A model generated the notes under the pieces. That model did not search any database, was not told the DNA's origin, and saw nothing but the letters and a program-made list of their open reading frames with translations. Shown in pieces: positions 1 through 13,100 of a DNA stretch of 64,000 nucleotides; position 1 is the stretch's first letter, and every line of letters starts with the position of its first letter. Source of the stretch: Ophiura sarsii (taxonomy: Eukaryota > Echinodermata > Ophiuroidea > Amphilepidida > Ophiuridae). The position numbers and the translations under genes are program-made. The stretch covers positions 3,053,001 through 3,117,000 of the forward strand of contig CM069446.1 of the NCBI GenBank assembly GCA_035610835.1. The letters are read 5' to 3'.

Positions 1-1441
1 GATTCCTTTATTTTGATACACCCTGTATAATAGATTTGTCTTGTGAAACAACAGATAGTATCTGCTCTACTTACCAAGAATTCCCGGGAGTGCTCCTGAA
101 GGTTTTAAACGCCCCATCAACAGTGCGAAAATGCTGCACTTCACGTGCAATTCCTGAGGTAGAAAACAAATGTTATGAAAAAAAAGAAGAAAAAAGAGGT
201 GGACTATAATATATACACACATACTTAGTTCATCTAACTCTGTGCAAGAGTGCAATTTGGTAATCGACGCAGAATTTGCATGCAAATGCCAAGCCTAAGG
301 CCACAATGAAAAAGCTGTTGCCAGGTGTTCTCACTTCATATTCAGAGCTAGAGGGGTAACATATATCGTTCCAGGATCTGGAATTCCCTCCTTTAGGCCA
401 ACAAAAAAAAGTTGTTTGCTTGCCCTCGTCCGACCGACCGTGTAAGGCAGTCCCGACCGGTCAGAAAAAAACTTTTTTTTGTTGAATTTTTGTAAAAAAA
501 ACAAAAATTAAAAAAAATTAGATTTTTTAAAAACATTCATTTGAATGACCTATATTGAACCCTACGTTACTCCTCATGTGAGCCAATACCCTTTTCATGT
601 CACCTCCATGTTAAGGACCAAATAATTCAGAAATGGTACATGAAAAAAGTTATACTTTTGAACAGAATAAAACTTAATAGTAGTAATTAGGATCTAAAGA
701 TAAAAGTTTCTAACGCTATGCTGTGGGTCATGGGGTATAAATATGTTGGTTATTTCAAATCAAATGTGGGCTAAAATTAACCATTGCCATTAGCCTGCCA
801 TTGATAAGGCTCAAAGTGGTGCATGCTATTTTTTGTGTTTAGGATAGGGCCAGAACAACCAATGTTTAAAAAAATAAAAAATAAAAAATTCCGACCGACC
901 GACCCAACTTTTTTTGACCCATCTATGGACAAGCAAACAATTTTTTTTTTGTGGCCTTATTTGACGGCGTTTTGCGGACAATTTTGCTAATTTGACCCCC
1001 TTTTCGCACAAAAACACGGACATTTTGACTGAAAATAACCCCCTTTTGTACCATTTTAAGGACACTTTCTATATAGTCCCTCTATTTGCGCAAAAACGAG
1101 GACACATCTGGTTCAAAATACCAATTTTTCCTATTCTTTGGTATGACACAATTATATACTCATTCTATGTTCTTTTCTTCTTTGCGGACATAGCCTCTCC
1201 AAAAAACACCCCTATTTTTTGAAATCGCGGAACATAGCTTCCAAAATGACCCCTTATTTTTGGAAATCGCAGATATAGTAATTTGGAGACATCACGGACA
1301 TAAATGTGCAGAATGTCCGCGGACATGGGACACCCCCCCCCCCCCTTTCTGCGATTTTTGGAACGATCATGCGTACCCAAAGTCAATGTTGACTGAAACC
1401 ACCAGGGTAAAATGTTGAAATTTAAACTTTTTTGGTCTTAC
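1..1441. other. Intron of the C3-like gene (left edge)
   Basis: Contains a MITE (396-956) and then, from about 960 to 1390, degenerate short repeats built on phrases such as GCGGACAT, AAAACACGGACA and CCCCTTTTT, ending in C13 at 1333-1345. Positions 15-30 carry a CACCCTGTA motif that also occurs at 16405, 38226, 38405, 38575 and 44895 and marks dispersed repeats. No exon seen. Confidence 0.6.
396..956. mobile_element. MITE with GGCC termini and TTA target duplication, copy 1
   Basis: 561 bp. Left end GGCCAACAAAAAAAAGTTG, right end (reversed) GGCCACAAAAAAAAAAATTG, both continuing into TTTGCTTG and then a CCGACCGACC-rich zone. Flanked by TTA at 393-395 and 957-959. A related copy with the same ends is at 9827-10560. 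There is no coding capacity; the 79-codon frame inside it is not a gene. Confidence 0.7.
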
Positions 1442-1636
1442 CAGCTTCTATGTATGGTGTGGCTCTTTCCTCAAACTCTTTTGTGTCTTGGTCAATGCTC
1501 TTTAAATACTTGTAGATGTAAAGATTGGTGGCGGTATATACTATCGTCTCTTCCCCGCTTCCTCTTGGAACATTCAGGAAGGAACCAGTTTCTAATCCTT
1601 TGATCATTGCGCTGGCTATGGGGCCCAACAAGCAAC
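1442..1636 (-). CDS. C3-like exon (start of thioester domain; thioester site mutated to GSGEE)
   Basis: 195 bp, phase 1 to 1. The acceptor ..gatgatatcag precedes (G)CLLGPIASAMIKGLETG and the donor GTAAGACC follows YIEAG. The helix G-P-I-A-S-A-M-x-x-(L), the motif VPRGSGEETIVYTATNLYIY and the helix YLKSIDQ match the first helices of TED. Codons at 1548-1562 read GGA AGC GGG GAA GAG: Ser replaces the thioester Cys and Glu replaces the Gln, so the Cys-Gln thioester cannot form. The frame is otherwise clean, which argues for functional divergence over decay. The next exon is beyond the left edge. Confidence 0.9.
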
Positions 1637-4600
1637 CTGATATCATCAGAATAAGTAGAATTATAGCTGGTATAATTTTTGTTTGTATCATGGAATATTC
1701 GCTATAGCTAGTTCAGTCAGTTTCAAATTGGTGAACCTGCTTACAGCAGCTGTGATTGAATGGATTCAGCAGAGCATAGGAGCGCAAAATGTTCGCATGG
1801 CACATTGTGAATCGTATATGTGACGCTTGCGTATATGAAAATAGTGCGCTTACGCTTGGATTATTTTGCGTATGGAGAGCCAAAGAGCCAAAAACAAATA
1901 TTTCTCGCCAATTTTGAACTGATTAAACTTTATAAGTTAAAAGTTTAACGGGTTCGCCGTCGAACAAGTTTTAATCTGTCAAGCTTTAGTCAGGATTAGC
2001 TCTGACTTCTTCAGGATCAGTGACCGCACTACTGTGCATTAGACTTTTGTAGTCTGTAGTAGACAAGGGGCAGTCTCTACGTTATTTCCATTGGTCAAGG
2101 GGCAGTCCTTTGGAGGTTCTATTAGAACCAAATTTATATATAGTAGGCCAGTGGCAACCTACGTGTTCAGTGGAAGCGGCAATCCATCTGGGCAAGGGGC
2201 AGCCCAAATGATGATAACAAGAGAAGTGGCAATCTCTATGTTTTGTTTAATATTATAATAATTTGGTCCTGAAGAAGTCAGAGCTAATCCTGACGAAAGC
2301 TTGACAGATTAAAACTCGTCCGACGGCGAACCCGTTAAACTTTTAACTTATATTATGAATACCCGTCGTAAAAGCCTATCTCACAATTTGATTAAACTTT
2401 AGTTATGTTACATTCTTTCAATAATAATCACAATATTCTTTCTCAATAATGCCCTGTCAACTTGGATAATAAATTATTACACCTCATACATATTTATATA
2501 CGGTATCCTCTTTTTTGTTAGGTTCATTATTAACAAAGTCTGATAAAGAAAAAAGCCTGCCGAATGCTTGTTTGTTTTTATACTACTAAAAAAGGTGTGG
2601 AAGTTTTGACTACCTCCTTCTAATCAACACTGTCCCCCGAAACAATTCTAGAGCCTATATATATTACGTAAATATTGAACGACGACACCCAAGTATGAGA
2701 TTGAAAATCGGCCACGCGAACTTGACAACAACAACAATTGCGTCATCTGCTAATAATAGGCATAGCACAATGCACACACACAAAGTCTGCCACTGGGAGC
2801 ATTACACCAGTGAACAACAACATATGAAAAGCTGTGTTGCATAAAGCCCTACATCCACTTCTACCTGTTACTCATTTTGCATTATTGAATGGATGGTGTG
2901 GAATGTGGTTTTGTATTGTTGCCTCAATTGGCGTGCATGGATGCACTAATCCAAGTTATGAAGACAGCCATACAATATTTGGATTAATTAATCATGCAAA
3001 ATGAGTAACATGTAGGAGTGGTCTGTAATCCCTTATGCAAAACAATCTTTTCATATAATGTATGCAGCCAGCTCCACTTTGAAAAACATCCCTATATAAA
3101 ATTAATTATCCTCACAAGAGGCACTCATTGTAGGGCAGTGAGCTTGCCATATATGGTAGTCATGACCTTGGACTATATAACCTTGATCCAGGTATAAATA
3201 CTTATCATCAGGTTTTTTAGTTATGACTGTTTTTACCAATTTTTGAAATTGGCTCTGAACTTGAATATATTGGGCCGATTTAAATAAACCTAACCTGAGA
3301 TATTGTACTAAACACTTCAATCAATTTAGTGATATGCTCAGTTTTTGCATCCTTTGAGTGCCTCCTGTGAGGAAAAGACTGAGAATTTGAATATGGGTAT
3401 TTAAGAAATGGAAAAGCTTGTTTAATTTCTAAATCCATCAATATTTGTCAATCAAATTGGGTATACATGTTATATATCTATTACCGATCACTCTTATGAT
3501 GGGAAAAAAATTGTCGGACATTGCTCATTTGCATATCAATGACTTGAATAGATAATTAGTTAATTTGCATATTTAATGAGCTTATGAAACTAAATTATAG
3601 TTTAAAAGATTGGGTATCGTACAATTAGCCATAATGCCAAGTTTGATTGCAATACACCATTCACATCTGGATTTATAACATTTACGCATATTAATTAGCT
3701 GGACTTAGTCACTTTTTTGATTGCAGTCAGTAAAACTGGTCAAAATGACCAATTTCACTAGGTTATTTTAGCTTAATGCAATATAATTTTACCATATTTT
3801 TAATTTAACATGGTATATAGATATTCAATTGTTAAAGAAATATGTGTAAATGGTGTTTTGAATGTTACATTATTAACAAATTGAGCTCTCTAAATCCTGA
3901 TAAATTATATTTGTGGGCATTGTTACTGTTTTTGGCAGGTTTTCGGCCATTTTCCGAGTATCTCAAAACACCGTACCACAAGAATGCATTGACCGATTGT
4001 CATAATTTTTTTTGGAAAATAAATCTTTCATTGCAATCTTTCATTTGAATCCAATTTTGTACATGTCTCAATCATTTGAATGTTGTGTGTGCTATGCCTA
4101 CTAATAACATCTGCCGAACGAGATTCGCGCAAACAACAGCCCCCAATTTCTGACTTTTTTTGGATAACAGAGATGCTGCATAGACCAACAAGCATGTAAT
4201 AATACAAAATCGGTTAAAGGGGTGTGTTCCTCTCAAGTGTTTGTCCTGGACAAAAGTCACATGACTCCCTATGTATCTGAGCAGGGGTGTGCCACTGAGC
4301 TTGCCGATCGGAGGCCACTTTTAAATTGAAATTTGGTCGGCATAGAACAGGTGGCGCTATACCGATCAGGCGTGATTGTAGCAGACGACACGACGCTGGC
4401 CACGCGTCTCTCAGACGACCCAATATGTCAACGGGAGTGCACTATTTTGAATTATTTTGAACAGTCATCGCCCGGTTAACATGGTTAACGATGACAATTC
4501 TTCTAATTATGATGAATTTGTCAAAATGATATGATTAACATTCGCGATTACGTGTTATTCATTACGTATTCAACATTTAGCTTTCGCGTGGCCACCGTCG

Positions 4601-7051
4601 TCTTTGTAAATCCACAGCGCCCTCAAACATATGCCGACCAAATATTACGTTAAACCTGGTTAAACGTTGTTAAACGCCGATCACCGACACATTCCGATGA
4701 TTACCATAATTTATGTAAATATGCAAAAGGGACCGTTTTCGCTACGTACGTAAGTATAGGACTATACATACATATAAATATCACAAAATTAATAGTATCC
4801 CTGATCTGAGTCTCCGTGTTTCCATGTAATAATACCCATGGTGCAATAGATTTGCCGCGAATTTTAATCGACCAAACGTAATGGTGAAATTTATTTACGA
4901 ACGAAATAGGAGTCTAGAATCGTTTCCAAAAATAGTGTTATGCATTATAATGAAATCAGAATTACAATCTCCTTCGGCTTCAACTTTTGGGCGATAACCC
5001 ATGTTAAAAATGCACAGCAATCGAAATATAAAGTATTTTAGCTTCCGATTTAAGAGATAATTGTATTTTGAACTCTATGTAATTTTTTGCTTCAAAACGT
5101 TTATGTATAGCCTTCATTAGCTCAAACGTCAAAGCGCCGGCTTCACAATCATGAGGTCAGTGGTTCGAATCCTGCGGAAGGGGTATGTTTTTCTGTTTGT
5201 TATTACACTGTTTGTTTTTAGAAATTTACAGGATTGCTTATCGTTCGCTATATTTATTGAATGTTGAATGATACTTTTTTCTTTTGCAATTTCTGCGATA
5301 AAGAATGTCCTGTAAATTATGTTTACTACTCCGTACATTGAATGGACCCTAGCTAGTCTATGAACATGATCTGCAAAGGCCAATTGTTATGTAAATAAGA
5401 AACCAGTCGGCTTATGTCCTTGAATCGATTTCCTATTTCCTACACCACCGATATTTGTAATTTGCTCCAAAATTCATAAAAGAGAGTTGTATCTTCAAAA
5501 CTACATTACGCGGTTCACGGCTTTCACGGCTTGATATGGGCGACAGTATTTTGGCGTGGATTTGATACCGTGCTGAACTCATCATGCTCATTGCTGCGAG
5601 AGCGTAATTATAAAACGCTGGCGTAAGTATCCTAAATGCTGGGCCGTTCCCTAGAACCAATAGCAAGCTAGAACATACGCTCTGACCATGCAAGGCCAGA
5701 TGAATACATGTCTGTTCACGTCGCATAGTGCAAGAACCAGGGTACCCAAAATATAATCGTACGGAGTACGGACCTAAACAAAATTCCCAAAATCGTTTTA
5801 ATGTCAACTATTTTGAATTCGTGAAAATTATCAGAGTTGCCCAAATTGGCAATTTTTGCAACCAAGCTTAATTTCTTTTAGGATCACGTGAGCATAAAAT
5901 AAATAAAAAATGTTAGACTTGACTTGAGTGTCAAATCGACTATAATCTAATTGAATGCAACTACAGATATAGTGCTAATTATGGTTATTTCGATATATAT
6001 ATATATCTAAAATAAAATGATACGAGTTGTTCGGAATTTTATTTTATTTAAACATTGACTGTAAATAAAACAGATACAAGTCACTGCCCGGGTCGATGAC
6101 CTTTTAGAGCCTTATATTCACAATTTGATGGTTTCTTAAATGCGAAAACAGATACACGTTTTGAACAAATAAAATTTTATGCGAGGATAGGCCTATTCGT
6201 TTGTGTTAAATTTCCACAAGAACAAATGAATTATGTTGTCCATATTATTGGTCTAATACATACATCACCTGATAATTTACAATGGTGTTTGATACAATGT
6301 ACATGTATATCCCGCTACGTATAGTTTGCAAAAGTGAACGTTATTTTCATGACGTCAGTTTTCAGCAATGTCAAACATGTCAAAAGTAAAGGTAAAACTT
6401 TTTTTTCTTCCGAGATTGACTACAGTTCTCTTTTGTCAATTTCAATGGTACAAAGATCAGGAATGAGATTGTATAGGTTACGCTATTGTTCCTTATTTGC
6501 CAACTACCTTTTCTATTATATAAGCCAGTTTTAACACTTTCCACGTGGCAGGCATCTGCAGACGACATTCTAAAATGTCTCAAACTGTTGTCAAAATTGT
6601 TAAATTTCATAATCATACTTGGAATCACCATGTGAAATGCATTGAAATAAGTACAAACATGCCTCGTAATTGGTTCAGTAATCCTTGAGATAGATTGGGA
6701 AATATTTCTGAACATCTGTTTTATATGGTAAAACCAATAGCCGCGTGGAAAGTGTTACGAAATATTCCGCAATTGTAGCTTTGAAGTAGCTTTGAATCTC
6801 AGCTACAAGTGCATGGTACATTGATATCAGTACTGGGTTTTCAGTGAAAACCAAATTTCCATTTAGTGTGAAATAAGGTCAAATATAACCGGTCTAAATT
6901 TCAGATATCTCTTTCACAGACTGCCAACAATAGAAATGGCTAATTTGATATTAAATTGCATTTTGATTATCCAGATCCAGATCAAGACAACCATTAAGCT
7001 TCACCCTCCCCTATAAGAAATACTGCAAAAGTAGTTTGTTTTTGAACTGAG

Positions 7052-7100
<49 letters not shown>

Positions 7101-10100
7101 TAAAAATAAAAGCATTTATACAGCGCCTAGTCAAAGGAGGTCAAAGCGCTTTACAAAGTTAACCAAATTAAAACAATACACAGCAAAAACACATTAACAG
7201 GAATACGTAAAGTTAAAATGCCTTAATCTACAATTATTTAGGTTATACACAATCATAACATAAAGCGAGTAAAAAATACATCATTAAAAACATCATTAAA
7301 TACCTCATTAAATACATCATTAAATACATCATCAAAAACATCATTATTAACATCATTAAAAACATCATTAAAAACATCATTAAAAACAGTAACAGTTTTA
7401 AGCAACCGTGAAACGGGGGGGGGGGGGGCACTTAAATGGCTGGAAATAGGAAATAGATATTTCAATTACAGGACTAACTGATGGGGATTCAAGTCTCTTC
7501 ACGAATTGATTTTCTATATGGTTGACTATCTGATTGGCTATTCTGAAGGTTGCACACAAAGGAACTCATAAAGTGACAATCATTCTAAAGATTTAACATA
7601 AGAGGCATCACTGTGGCATACATTTTACAACGAATGTGACCGATTAGAAATATTCCAGTATGCTAAAAGCGTAGTAATCATTGGAGTTCATATTATGCTA
7701 TCTGCGAGTACAACACCTTTAACTCTTGCAATATGATCGTTCCATATTATATTTAGATATAATCCAACAATAATTCCATTTTCTGTGTTGAAATCGTGCT
7801 CTTAGTCTTACATCTATTGATACAATACGGAGAAAAACAGCAAAAGCATGACTGTATACATTTTGAGGGTAATTTTCCGTTTTCGCTGTCCAAAATCTCT
7901 CTCGTCTTGACCACATCATACCACAGGTAAAACAGATATTTTATTTGTACTGTGAAACACTGATAAATCATAAAGATCTAAGTTACAGATCGATACGATT
8001 TCTAATTACTTCAAAATCATGGTTTGAAAATAGATTGTACAGAGCGGTACAATCTTTTTTTTATTTTAAATTTTACTCTAAATTCACTCTAAAATTATGA
8101 TTTTGAGGTTATTAGGAATCGTATCACTCTGTACCTTGGAATATATGTATGATTTATGATCAGAAAAGTAAATCTGCAAGAAAATCTGCTTCCAATTTTT
8201 CGCTGTCCAAAATCTCTCTCGTCTTGACCACATCATACCACAGGTGAAACAGATATTTTATTTGTATTGTGAAACACTGTGAGACTCAAAGGGACATTAA
8301 GTGGTGTTGAAAATGTTAAATGTTTAAAATTTTACTTCAGAATTCAAGATGAACATTAAAAATTGCCATTATTGTTGTTTCTACTAACAAAAACACAGCA
8401 AAACTTGATTAAAACAATATCATCGCTATTTATTGAAAAACGCCCTCTATGCAAATATGGTTCGCGTTATGTATCACGCGTACTGCACGGGGATACTGCG
8501 GACATTAAATGTTCGTTGCGGCTCAACGAGTATTTTGAATCGACGTTTTGTTGTACAAAGAAGGCTGAGTTTTCTTAATCCTTATAGGTGTAAGTTCATA
8601 CCATGTAATACAATTGTAAAAATACACAAATCCCAGTTTTTATCATATATTTTTGTAATTGAGGGCGCTACCTCCACCACATCTCTTAATGCCCCTTTAA
8701 AGGCATATTATGTGATCTTTTCCAAGTAGCGCCCTCTATCATCTATTTTACTATGAAAGCAGATTTTCTTGCAGATTTGCATTTTTGATCATAAATCATA
8801 AAGATCGTCTAAGTTACAGATCGATACGATTCCTTATTACTTCAAAATCATGGTTTGAAAATAGATTGTACCGAGCGGTATAATCTATTTAAAAAAAACC
8901 TCTAAATTCACTCTAAAACTATGATTATGAGGTTATTAGGAATCGTATCACTCTGTACCTTGGAATATATTTATGATTTATGATCAGAAAAAAGAAAAAA
9001 AAGAAAAAAAAAAAAAAAGAAAGAAAAGTAAATCTGCAAGAAAATCTGCTTCCAATTTTTTCCAGGATTGAGGGCGTCCCCTGGAAAAGATCACATAATA
9101 GGCTTTAATCAGTGGGTATGCCGACTAGTTTTATGTCTAAACTCAACATAATAGACATGATAGAGGCGATCGTCGTAGCGGGTGTGCCAAAAAAGTGGCT
9201 CAATAAGTTGTAAAATAAGTTTTTAACAAATTCTGAGGCCCCATGAGCTATAAAAGGTTTGATTGTATAACTCAAAATAATACACATTGATCAACTTTCA
9301 AACATGGTAAACACGTGCTCATTCTTCAGATTCCATTCATGTGGGTTTTTGCAAAAGAAATTGTCAAAACTTCAGTGTTATGCTAACATTACATAAATGA
9401 AACGTATTCCAAAGTGTTCAGAGAACATTTAAGTCAAATGCGCAAAATTGTCTGTTTCCAACTTGGTGCATTTATTCATACACAGGCTGTCACAAAATGA
9501 TATATACCCATCGATGCCCAAATTTCAAATACCAGGGTTTGAGTAAAACTAAGAATGTATCGCCATTTTATATGTTCATTCTGTTTTGAGACAAAATCGC
9601 AACTTAGCAGTGGACAACTACACACCGTTGCTTCAATTGCTTGACAAATCTACCACTATTTATTATATGGAAGTGACTATACGACCTATCATCGGGTAGC
9701 CAATTGCTTCACCAGACTATACAACCTATGGTAAGGATAAGGGCAAGGGTAAGGGTAAGGTTTAAGGTTAGAGTTAGGGTTAGGGTTAGCCTTATGGTTA
9801 GTTAGGGTTAGGGTAAGGTAGGGTTAGGCCAAGAAAAATAAATTGTTTGTTTGTCCACGTCCGACCGACTGTGTACCATGGTGCCGACCGTATTCTTTTT
9901 TATTTTCGATTATTTTTTTAAAACAACATTTTTAGCAATTTGAACGGCCAAACGGACCGTTTTGTTCCTGATTTCGTATGACATATTCAATCTGGTCTTT
10001 ATAACACCATCCCCCAATGCGCAATCTCGTGTAACATGATGTTTATTGCGTGAACTTGGCACCCGCGGGGACTATTAAAAGGACTAAATGAAAATTGTTC

Positions 10101-13100
10101 GCACGTGCAAGTGATGTCATTTTTTATACTGTAAGAACATATGAAGAAATCTAGTTACGGTTAATATTTGTTCCCAAAATGTTGCTCAACGGCATGAATA
10201 TTAATGTCAACATAGTATAAAAAGTTGGGGGTAGTTGGTACGGGAAAAATAAGTTTTGTAATACTCTCACGTATATATTTCTAACAAAACTTCAACACAA
10301 CGTTCTTTCGCTTTCTGTAAAAATGGCGGCGACCCGCGTTGCAAACTTGGTACAAAAATTATATTTGACCGAGTTTGCAGTGTTGCAACCAATTCGACAA
10401 TATTGGAGATCGAAACCAGCAGTGTGAAGGTGGCCGAGAGTGTTTGGACTTTAATTCACAGTATCCATGCCGAATTTAAATCCCAAAATACAATATCCGT
10501 ATAAAAAAACACCAAGATCTTTTAACAAATCCGACCTGCCGACCCTACCTTTTGTTGGCCTTAGGGTTAGGGTAAGAGTTCGAGTTACGGTTGGGGTTAG
10601 GATTAGGGTAAGGGTTGCTGCCGGATCATCGGCTGTATAGCTTTCACGAAATAGCTGCACGGTCATCTGTATAGCTTTTTCCTATAGCAGCTTGGATTAT
10701 ATTATATTGAGATCAAATTCAAACATCCATTTCGACTTTCGAGCCGCGAAATCTGTGAACCGTCCTAGCTAGTTTTAAAAATATTACTCAGAAACTACAA
10801 ATGGTGGTGTATAAACATTATTTCAATAATACTAATACAGGCACATTGATTTGTATTACATAACGGCTGGCATTTACTTTACAAGTTTAGCTCAATCGAT
10901 AATAACACACAACGAGATTCTATTATATTGGCCTGTTCCATAGGAGTAGGACAGTGCGGTGGTATACCGCGGTACATGTCACCTTGCATGATGCCATGCA
11001 CACTATTAAACAGTCAGTGGAAAATTAAAATGAAATCGTAAATAATTCCACATTCCAAAATAAACTATAATGGAACAATAATGAATAATTATACGAAATG
11101 ATAAACAATATCGAAAACTAATTTAAAAAAATGTATATAAACGATTACAATAAAATGTCAAGCCGTGAAAGGATTCGAACCCACGACCTCCGGTTTACTA
11201 GTCCAATGCTCTACCGCTGAGCGAACTATGCGCTATGTAAACGTATTAATAAACAAAAGTAATATCGTTCAACATACCATTCTTCTCTAAATTAGATGTT
11301 TAAAATGCTTTATATTTCTTAATCTTTGCAGTTTTAAGATAGTTTCTCGCTCAAAAGTTGTTTATCTTGAAAAGGCTCTTAGACTAGAAATGTTTGAACC
11401 TTGCATGGAATACACCACAAAATTTGACAGTTGTTTCTAAACCGATTTTTTTTGCTGATTTCAAATCTGGTGAGTGTACTAAATTATTCTGTGGGATAAG
11501 TAGTAAAATTAAAGGGGTACTACCCAAATTATGTATTTTTACTGAAATTCACCTTTAAGGTATTTCCATATACTTGTCCTAAATATGGTGCTCTGTAGGG
11601 TTTATAGTTAATCTGAAGTAATTCTGTCACACATTTAAAGGGGCGTTACCCGAATTGATTGTCTGCAAACCTGAAATTCCAAAATTCTTGGAATATGCCT
11701 TTAATATTGACTCTGTTCTCTGATGGAATGATATACCACAAAATCTTGAACATTTTTTTAACTAACATTTTGTGCTGATTACAAATTCGATAATTTTATA
11801 TAACAGATGTGCGGGGGAAATGGTCAAATAAATTAAAGGAGTAATACCCGATTACGTTTTTTTGGAAGAAATTCACCTAGAAGGTATTTTCATGGGATTC
11901 AGGCAATATGTTACAATTCTATCTCAATATTTGTCCCAAATATGATGCTCTGTAGTGCTAATAACTGATCTTAAGTAAATCTGTCTCACATTAAAGGGGT
12001 ATTTCACAATTTTATGGTCCGCAACCTGAAATTTGGTCAATTTGGTCAACATTCTTGGAATATGCCTTTAATATTGACCCATCCCTTTGATTGAATGATA
12101 CACAAACAAATCTTAAACATTTTTCTGAACTGAATTTTGGTGCTGATTCCAAATGCGATTATTTTAAAAGCAATATTGTCGGGGGAAATTGTCAAATTAA
12201 AGGGGTAATACCCGATTATGCTTTTTGATTAAATTCACCTATGAGGCATTTTTATGATATTCTTTCAATATTTCTTTTCTCATTACTTCTTCAAAATATG
12301 ATGGTTTGTAGTGTTGAGAACTGATCTTAAAGCGGCGTGTTCCTCTCAAGTGTTTGTCCTGGACAAAAGTCACATGACTCGCTACGAGCCTAGTCCTCGC
12401 GTGTCCGGCAAAAAGCCCATGATGCAATATTAAGTCGTAAATGACGTGACATAAATTGACAAAATGCTGTACGAACGAAATATAATATTTTCCACTGACT
12501 GGTTTGTATGCATGGCATCAGGAAATGTGACATGTACTACCTACTGACTGTCCTACTCCTATGCAACAGGCCAATACAATATAAACTCGTCGTGTGTTGT
12601 TATAGATTGAGCTAAACTAGTCAAGCATGCCAACTGTTACATAATACAAATCAATCGGCCTGTATCATTGAAATATTTTCATACACCACCATTTGTAGTT
12701 TCTGAGTAATATTTTAAAAACTAGCTAGGACGGTTCACGGATTTTGCGGCTCGAAATGGATGTTTGAATTTGATCTTTTTAGTATAATATAATCCAAGCT
12801 GCTATATAATAAACCGTGGTAGATTTTTTCAAGCAAGGGTGTGTAGTTAATCCACTGATTGTTGCGAGTTTGTCTCAAAAAAGAATGAACATATAAAATG
12901 GCGATACATCCCTTGATGTTTCTTAGTTTTACTCAAACACTGGTATTTGATTATAATGATTAATTTTGAATCGATTCATAAAGGAATAAGTAATAGATAG
13001 GCTCGGACAAACTGATGACGTAAATTAAACAATGACCTTTAAAAAATACATGGTCTCGAACCCGGTCCCTCTTCACTATCGCAGCGAAGAACAAACTAAA

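Larger units (their letters stand above)
9526..12950. mobile_element. Large foldback element, left arm interrupted
   Basis: The left arm (9526-9668 plus 10683-11035) is the reverse complement of the right arm (about 12484-12950). Matching marks are CAAATACCAG / CTGGTATTTG, GAACATATAAAATGGCGATAC, AGCAGCTTGGATTATATTAT, CACAACGAGATTCTATTATA and the CAGTCAGTGGAAAAT end. The spacer (11036-12484) holds a tRNA-like stretch and several degraded AAAGGGGTAATACCCGA repeats. The arms have diverged moderately, so it is old. No transposase frame. Confidence 0.7.

Noticed and set aside
5433..5807. 124-codon minus-strand frame
   Set aside because: No motif, no phase-compatible splice sites matching the C3-like gene, and the neighbouring exons already join without it.
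7243..7465. Two minus-strand frames with MFLMM/VFNDV periodicity
   Set aside because: Produced by the 12-bp minisatellite at 7262-7390.
9732..10615. Subtelomere or fused chromosome end suggested by TTAGGG repeats
   Set aside because: The repeats are bounded by the TIRs and TAT duplication of a transposon inside an intron.
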